Below are positions 58,200-64,000 of a stretch of DNA of 64,000 nt, one piece after another (position 1 is the first letter of the stretch; every line of letters starts with the position of its first letter). The position numbers were made by a program, and so were the translations under genes. This DNA is from Pristionchus mayeri (lineage: Eukaryota; Nematoda; Chromadorea; Rhabditida; Neodiplogasteridae). The stretch covers positions 6,241,613 through 6,305,612 of the forward strand of contig BTRK01000006.1 of the NCBI GenBank assembly GCA_036245805.1, given 5' to 3'. A model generated the notes under the pieces. It worked only from the letters and a program-made list of their open reading frames with translations. It made no database searches and was not told where the DNA came from.

Positions 58200-60175
58200 C
58201 CTCCAACCCTTCTTGAACGTTTATACATGTAACCTTTCGAGATAATTTCATTTTTTTAAAATAAATTATTTCACATCCAATTCCCTACAAACGAAATTGT
58301 CGACTCGCTAAATGTCATTGACAAAAGTAACGACCAATCGATTGCTCCCTTTCGCGATACAAACATAATATAGACGAAAAATATACACCTCATGATCTCG
58401 TTGGCCGGATACGATTCATTGAAACAGGCAAAATGAGATCATTAATTTCCACCACATTCTGACTTATTCATTCAATTCAGATTACGTTTTCTGAATAACT
58501 TGCACTAATGCAATTTAACAACGTCTCTGTGACAAATTAACTCTCGCTTGCAATGGTGCATTCTGGCGGATTTGTCAACATTATTTCGTGTGATTGATTT
58601 TAAGCATGGATAGAACGAACGCGTGACAAAGTTCCATGCAATTCGATACAGTAGTTCGGATCATCACCGTTGGATGACAACAATAAAAGCACCATTCTGG
58701 AGCATTTTCGTAGAAGTGTACTTGACAGTACGGGAGCATAATGAGAAAGTATTTCGGAGGAATAATATTGTTGGCTATCATTAGGGTTCTCTTGTTGGAA
58801 CTGAAAAGCAATTGGAATTCCAATAACAAGGGAGGTAATTTGTCGGTGAAACTCAATTGAAAAGAGTGATTTTTGTTCAGACCGATCTTCGATCAAAATG
58901 ATCGGGATAAAAATTCGTCTCTTATTGGAATTCCAATAACGAATGGAATTCCGGAGTGAATTCCATCAATATAACTCTAGTTATCATCCTACGATGATCA
59001 ACCTAGTATCCAATTCGAAAATGCCTTACTCACGTACACCGCTTCATGCTTTGAATTACATTTTCCTGATCTCAAGTAGTTTTCGTTATAAATTATGAAG
59101 AATATTATTTACGGTAATCTATCAGAGCCTGTCGGAAAATATATGTCTCTAGGAAGCAAAACATGCTCTATTTTCGAACACATTTCCGTAACAAAGAGAT
59201 TTACGTCTTGTAATTACTTTTTAGAACAGCGACCGAATATAATAGTACAGTGTGGAGTCGGTAGACACGGAAGATAATACGAGCCTTCCTTTTCCTGTCC
59301 ATATTATTTCGATACTCGCTCTAATGAGAAGTTCGCATTGAGAACCCACCTGATGATAACACAAAGACACCATTCTCTAGTATTTTAACAAACAAATTCA
59401 GTGTGCGAAACTAGAGAAGCGCACTTTTCTCCACGCCCCCGCTGAGATCAATGAATCATCGTGCATTCTTTGTAATTGCACTAACGAATAACGACAGGTT
59501 CTAAATTATCCGGAAAAGTAATAAATGCGAATTGCTAATATCGTCGTCTACAGGGGAAATACAGTTGCGCGCATAAGTGAGTGGGCAGTTTTTGAATTTG
59601 TTGCAACTTTTTGCCCAGGAAAGTCATCATTCTGGAACTAGGGTGTTATGCACCAAATTCATCGGAGATTATTATCATGGTACTATGGTATGACGTCATC
59701 GCATAGTTATTGCGTAGTGATGACGCAATCAATCTGCGCTTTTTCAAAACGGCATTATTCTTACATAAATTTTTTCCTGTTCGCCATACTTTCTATGATT
59801 GGAGATTTGACCGAGGCCTACCCAGAATAAATTTTTGAAGGTGCTGCTCGGTCGCACATTCGCTGCAGCGAAGCTGCAAAAACAGGATCTGAAATTCGTA
59901 ACTCTGCTTCTAGACGAGCTACGGACTCGTTCAAAGCATCAAAATGAACATCATCATGATCCCAGATGATCCTGAGAATATGAAGACAAAATCTCCTAAT
60001 TTGCCCTCAGGGCACGAAAAAATCACTTTTTTTGCATGACCATTTTTTGGACATTGATAACTTGGAAAAGTTAGGTAAAAATCTGTTTTTTATCTGGTAA
60101 TGTTCAAAATGTATTTAAGAACTGATTTCCAACTTTTTAGAGCGATTGGATATCTTTTCTGCCCGCGGTCTGCCC
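58200..60175. other. Intergenic stretch downstream of the srd-like gene
   Basis: Apart from the MITE at 58782 I see no mobile element or exon. Several short frames exist without family resemblance. Confidence 0.4.
58782..58979. mobile_element. 198-bp MITE (family C, copy 2)
   Basis: It starts TAGGGTTCTCTTGTTGGAA and ends ATATAACTCTA, flanked by GCTATCAT and GTTATCAT (7 of 8). The interior repeats TTGGAATTCCAATAA palindromes in place of the ATTGGAAAAT words of the copy at 27002. The target resembles that copy's GCTATCGA. Confidence 0.85.
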
Positions 60176-60177
60176 TT

Positions 60178-60258
60178 TTCTCTCTTCAGTTTACGCGCTC
60201 TCTTGTCCCTCTGACCGGCGAGAGAGCGTGCAAACTGAAGAGAGTCGGACCATTGCTC
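60178..60258. repeat. GAGAGAGC foldback, well-preserved copy
   Basis: TCTCTCTTCAGTTTACGCG, CTCTCTTGTCCCTCTGACC, GGCGAGAGAGCGTGCAAACT, GAAGAGAGTCGGACCATTG. The right half is nearly identical to the copies at 15467 and 21525. Confidence 0.87.
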
Positions 60259-60362
60259 CAAGGCGGAGTGTGTCTGCGAATCCTCTTCTCCTAGTTGTGC
60301 CAGGTTACGGTAAATGCTCACATTACTAACAATCTTAATATATCTTACTATAACTTATGTTT

Positions 60363-60555
60363 GAGAGAATGTAATATTACCTTATCGATTGTACAGCGAG
60401 TAGCTTGCTAATGATTTTTATCAGCTGTTGAGATCCTAGGAAATGCATTTGGAAATGCATTTTTTTGAGATAATGTAATATTACCTTATTGATTGTACAG
60501 CGAGTAGCTTGCTAATGATTTTTATCAGCTGTTGAGATCCTAGGAAATGCATTTT
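60363..60555. repeat. Tandem duplication, ~103-bp unit
   Basis: GTAATATTACCTTATCGATT and the following GTACAGCGAGTAGCTTGC to GAAATGCATTT occur twice, 103 bp apart, differing at very few bases. It looks recent. Confidence 0.92.
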
Positions 60556-61970
60556 CCCCGAATAATAATGATTTTCATCATAAAAAAATACAATATCATA
60601 GAAATACTCGTATTTTACCTGAAATGACGATTGTAATCAGGCACATAATCAGGTAGTGAAATATTTTATGTAGTAATATATAGATATAGATATCGAAAAC
60701 TCAGTTTTTATTGGAAAAAACTCAATCAGCACAATCAGCTGTTGTGCGGCTTCTCAAGCATCTGCAAAAAAACGAAGTTGGCGGAATACAGAATGCGTAT
60801 TCCAGATATTTACTGCGGTTGCAATTAGTTCTTGCGGCATAGCGCGTGTCTAATATATTTCCATCAAAACTCGAGACGTTTATTTTTACAAAATTCATTC
60901 TCGAACCCAGGTCCGAAATGACTTTCCAGCTATCACAAACCAAATATTGCAAAATGACCATTTTCTTAAAGAAGGAATACAATCAAAAATCAATTTGTGA
61001 TGATATCATATGCAATGCCTAGAGATCCACAACGATAAGAAGCTCCAAAATGTTCACATGCATATCTCCATTCCGAACAGAGTTATAGATAGTTGGCAGG
61101 GAGAGCAGGGATATCAGGGAAAGCTCAGGAAAGGGGCGAGATAGCACGTGACTTAAAGGGACCTGGAAACGTAAAACCATATTATCCCTGTGCGCGTAGA
61201 ATGATCCAAAAACATCACTAAAAATAATTAAAAAAATTTTAAAAAATAATTAAATTTAATTCGTGATTTTAAAAATACGGTTCGAATTAATTGTTCCGCG
61301 TGTTCGCCCCGATTACGATAAACATAGTTATGCTCGGATCAGTTGGCTGCTTGGATCCGGCCATGCTGACCCGCTGATCGGCAGTCAGGGTTGTTAGGAC
61401 GCGACTGTGCCCTCGACTCTGTGTCAAGTTTGCCCATATTTGGCTGATGTTTTCCTGTTTTTCACTCGTATTTCGTGCATTATTTCCGTTCTTCTTTTAC
61501 CGAGACCGGTAAACACCTTAATTAACGGCATACATACTGTTTTGGCTTCAATTAATGCCCGTGTTGTATAGGGATCATGCTAATATCGATTTACCCTTAT
61601 TCCGGTACACAGACACTCACATGTCGCATGTTTACTCATTCCCCCAGTTGTTTACGCTCCATTTGCAAGTTGTTGACTAGAATGCACGTGCGCCCGCTCG
61701 TTCTCTCGCACTCTCATTCTCCCGCGCGTTCTCGCGAAGTGCATCCTTCTCTCCCCTCGTCAATTGCTATTTTAGCTCTCGAGCAATCTAGTCGCCCGGT
61801 CTTTCCATGTCTATTTTTCGTCTCTGTATAAACTAGTCACTTATACGCTGCGGCCCATCTCTGTACCACACTAGGGAATACACAACATCCCTCTGACGCC
61901 AATGTTTTATTCAGTTTTCGCTCTTTTACGTGAGAATTCGCTTTAACTCGAGCCATTTCAGTTAAGGCAC
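60556..61970. other. Intergenic stretch upstream of the rps-18 fragment
   Basis: No gene was recognised. About 61330-61440 is GC-richer, with a small inverted pair (CATGCTGACCC and relatives), but matches no RNA gene I know. The TTTTTTTAAAA-rich part near 61210-61270 is low-complexity. Confidence 0.4.
61955..61961 (+). promoter_or_regulatory. Possible splice or trans-splice acceptor before the rps-18 start
   Basis: ATTTCAG ends 16 bases before the ATG at 61978, where nematode ribosomal protein messages usually receive a spliced leader. This is inference from the family, with no direct evidence. Confidence 0.4.
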
Positions 61971-61977
61971 GACAGCC

Positions 61978-62557
61978 ATGTCGTCCCTCATCATGCCCGA
62001 GAAGTTCCAGCACATTCATCGCGTGATGAACAGCAACACCGATGGAAACAAGATGACCCCTTCGCTCTGGCGCCCGTCAAGGTTTGCTCCTATTTAATTT
62101 CGGTTATTGGTCCCTGAACTTCACATTAGACTCTGTTTGTTCGAGTACTTATTTACATGATTAGAATGCTTAGAGTCAGGGTCAGGCTAATCAAGTTCGT
62201 GATAACGCTGGTTGCTATGTACTGCTGTTTTTCAGGGACTTGACCGGACGAGCTGAAGAGCTCTCCGATGAGGAGATCGAGAAGATCACCACCGCCATGC
62301 TGAACCCTACCCAGTACAAGATCCCCGACTGGTTCCTCAACATAAAGAAAGACTACAAGGGCGGAAAGACTGCCCAGGTGTGTAATATTCTTAGAACCAT
62401 ATTTCATTTGTTTATATCTTCACATTTGGCGATTGCAAAACATGTTGTTCCTGTAGAGGTTACCATGGATATGCTTTAGGTTCTCTCCACCGGAATGGAC
62501 AACAAGTGGCGTGAGGAACTCGAGCGTCTCAAGAAGATCTGCTTCAACAAAGGCTAG
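61978..62557 (+). pseudogene. rps-18: Ribosomal protein S18 (uS13) gene fragment, broken
   Basis: Three exon pieces match small-subunit protein S18. 61978-62081 starts MSSLIMPEKFQHIHRVMN, then loses one base near 62057, so FALAPVKG lies in a shifted frame. 62236-62377 reads [20 protein letters not shown] and then [10 protein letters not shown]. 62480-62557 reads DNKWREELERLKKI and then stops (TAG) where the family continues RGLRHYWGLRVRG. The segment corresponding to VGRRFAFVVCRKA is missing, as are about 45 C-terminal residues. Introns are retained, so this is a decayed DNA-level duplicate and not a processed copy. The intact protein sits in the 40S head and contacts initiator tRNA; this copy cannot supply it. 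Confidence 0.9.
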
Positions 62558-62559
62558 TT

Positions 62560-63300
62560 TACGTTTATTTATTAAAATTACGTTCCATATTCTAATTTCT
62601 AAGTATACCATAGCATGTATTGCCCCCGAATCTTGCATAAGTTATTTAGTTTGGTAGAGATTGAGGATAAGCGGGCTCCATTTTATTCTTTGACGGGAAT
62701 ATATCTTCGGATGTAAATCGCAGCGTAGTGCATTCATGTGTTTTCATTTTACACCTTGCAAAGTTGCGTTCATAGCTCACTAATAGGTTATTTATTACCT
62801 TTACTATGGCATTAATATTTATATTTATTTATAGAATTTAAATTTTCAAGTTAAAAAATGTTACAGCTCGAAAACATTTTTCCGATTATCGTTTTTTTTG
62901 GATTCAGCGTCCTTATGGTTTTCGACTTTACTAATATGTTCTCCGTATTTTTGTGGTTCGAAAATGGTGCTGTGCGTAACATAGCATGAAAAATATCGAA
63001 ATTGACACCTACCTACTTGATTTGAAGAAAAAATACCACATGATTTTTCATGTTTTTTTCTATGTTTCATTTTCGTTCTAAAACTTGCTAAGGTGGCGTA
63101 AACATAAAATCGATAGGATAATACGCTTTGACTTTATACTGACAACATGTTTGATTATATCGTGGAATTGAGTTTGGCTTTTTAGGAGAGAAAAATGGCC
63201 TCATAGGGAAAGGCTAGGCTTAGACACACTTCTCCGCACCAATGTGCTTGCGAGTAAAAAAACTTTTTTATGTGAGCATTACCAGTTTCTACAACACTTC
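62560..63300. other. AT-rich spacer between ribosomal protein fragments
   Basis: No exon or repeat end was recognised. Confidence 0.45.
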
Positions 63301-63302
63301 AG

Positions 63303-63614
63303 GAGTTCGAGCTCATCGACTATCTCTGCTACAACCTGAAGGATGAGGTCCTCAAGATCATCCCCGTCCACAAGCAGACCAGGTTTGTGATATTGCTGAT
63401 CGGTGAAAACTTTCCTCACCTGGGCCGACAAATCGTTGACATAGGAAGTATGTGTACAAGGTCGTTTGTTGTACTTGTTTACTTCGAGCATTGCCGACAT
63501 AGTCTACTTTTATGTAAATATGTTCATTACAGAGCCGGACAGCGAACCCGCTTCAAGGCCTTCGCCGCTATCGGAGACTACAACGGTCACGTCGGACTGG
63601 GGCCACCGCCATCC
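63303..63614 (+). pseudogene. rps-2: Ribosomal protein S2 (uS5) middle fragment
   Basis: Exon 63303-63382 reads EFELIDYLCYNLKDEVLKII and PVHKQT. Exon 63533 to about 63614 reads RAGQRTRFKAFAAIGDYNGH and VGLG, the conserved S5-domain core of S2. After VGLG about 20 bases (family KCSKEV) are missing and the frame shifts through ACCGCCATCCG. The N-terminal exon is not upstream; a separate N-terminal piece lies downstream at 63877. An intron is retained, so it is not a processed copy. Confidence 0.9.
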
Positions 63615-63664
63615 GTGAGTGGGGACTCGGCTTCATGTCTCTAGCATATCAGTCCTTGATAAGT

Positions 63665-63830
63665 ATCATGTGTGACCAAGTCGGTACCAGGTCCGTATCT
63701 CACGGTACCATTTCGGAACCCGACCGCCCCGGGACGGTACCACGAGGTACTGGGAACATATCACGTGGTACCAGGAATCAATCACATGATGCCGGGACCG
63801 TACCACGTGGTACCCGATCACGTAAATATT
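63665..63830. repeat. GGTACC/CACGTG short-word palindromic cluster
   Basis: GGTACC or close variants occur about nine times, often as GTACCACGTGGTACC or ACGTGGTACCAGG, in about 165 bp between the two rps-2 pieces. The words face both ways, so the block can fold extensively. Confidence 0.75.
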
Positions 63831-63876
63831 GTTTATCTCAATGTGCCATGTAAAAATATTCTTATTCATTTTGCAG

Positions 63877-64000
63877 CTGTGGATGAAGAGGAAAGGAAAG
63901 AGACAAGGAACGGATGCCCGCGAGCAAGCTCGGACGTCTCGTCAAGGACAGGAAGACCACCACCCTCGAGGAGATCTACCCCGAGAGTGGGTTACTTTCG
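63877..64000 (+). pseudogene. rps-2: Ribosomal protein S2 N-terminal exon, partial at window edge
   Basis: After a TTTTGCAG acceptor, the frame from about 63902 reads DKERMPASKLGRLVKDRKTT and TLEEIYPES, matching the S2 N-terminal part (family KEW-P-TKLGRLVKD...LEEIY). The conserved W is R here and the reading after IY departs from the family. The upstream bases contain a stop in this frame. It could be the edge of a further S2 copy continuing past the window, or another fragment. Confidence 0.75.

Noticed and set aside
61330..61440. GC-rich block as 5S rRNA, U-snRNA or SL RNA
   Set aside because: It lacks the conserved internal promoter of 5S, the U-snRNA hallmark sequences and an Sm site.
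1..64000. CRISPR arrays, bacterial operons or Shine-Dalgarno sites
   Set aside because: The window is eukaryotic with gt/ag introns; repeats are inverted or dispersed and not evenly spaced arrays.

Overview
The window looks like nematode DNA, most plausibly from a rhabditid or diplogastrid. The evidence is an intron-rich Clc-like (claudin-type) four-pass membrane protein gene, an Srd-class seven-pass chemoreceptor gene, an RTE-type LINE and mariner elements, all with gt/ag introns and short exons. Species assignment is inference. Almost all of the sequence is accessory: two genes look intact (Clc-like copy 1 and the srd-like gene), and the rest is pseudogenes and mobile or repeat DNA.

Layout. 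(1) 1-21.4 kb: no convincing gene. It holds a frameshifted mariner, two 8-bp-duplication MITEs, diverged tandem repeats and many copies of a 60-100 bp foldback containing GAGAGAGC. (2) 21.4-49.7 kb: four head-to-tail copies of the Clc-like gene. Copy 1 (21431-24549) is intact, with 11 exons and 269 residues. Copies 2, 3 and 4 are progressively more broken by exon loss, frameshifts, stops and lost splice sites. Copies 3 and 4 are swollen by insertions: a deleted mariner, a near-complete RTE element with a 12-bp target duplication, a mariner-like MITE and nine long foldback (giant palindrome) elements of about 0.9-1.9 kb, plus a 0.4-kb one nested inside another. (3) 49.7-55.4 kb: a GC-rich structured island, a second mariner-like MITE, a tenth long foldback and an ACCAGTT-array palindrome. 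(4) 55.7-58.2 kb: an apparently intact srd-like chemoreceptor gene with 10 exons and 330 residues. (5) 58.2-64 kb: MITEs, a tandem duplication, then intron-containing broken pieces of ribosomal protein genes rps-18 and rps-2, the rps-2 pieces lying out of order.

The most striking signals are the cluster of long foldbacks (about 12 kb of inverted-repeat DNA in 25 kb), a clean intron presence/absence difference between Clc copies in which the extra intron is largely two small palindromes, and several MITE families with clear 8-bp target duplications, one of which explains part of the dispersed GAGAGAGC hairpins. Exon joins were worked out by hand from reading frame, gt/ag sites and comparison among copies; no database search was possible.
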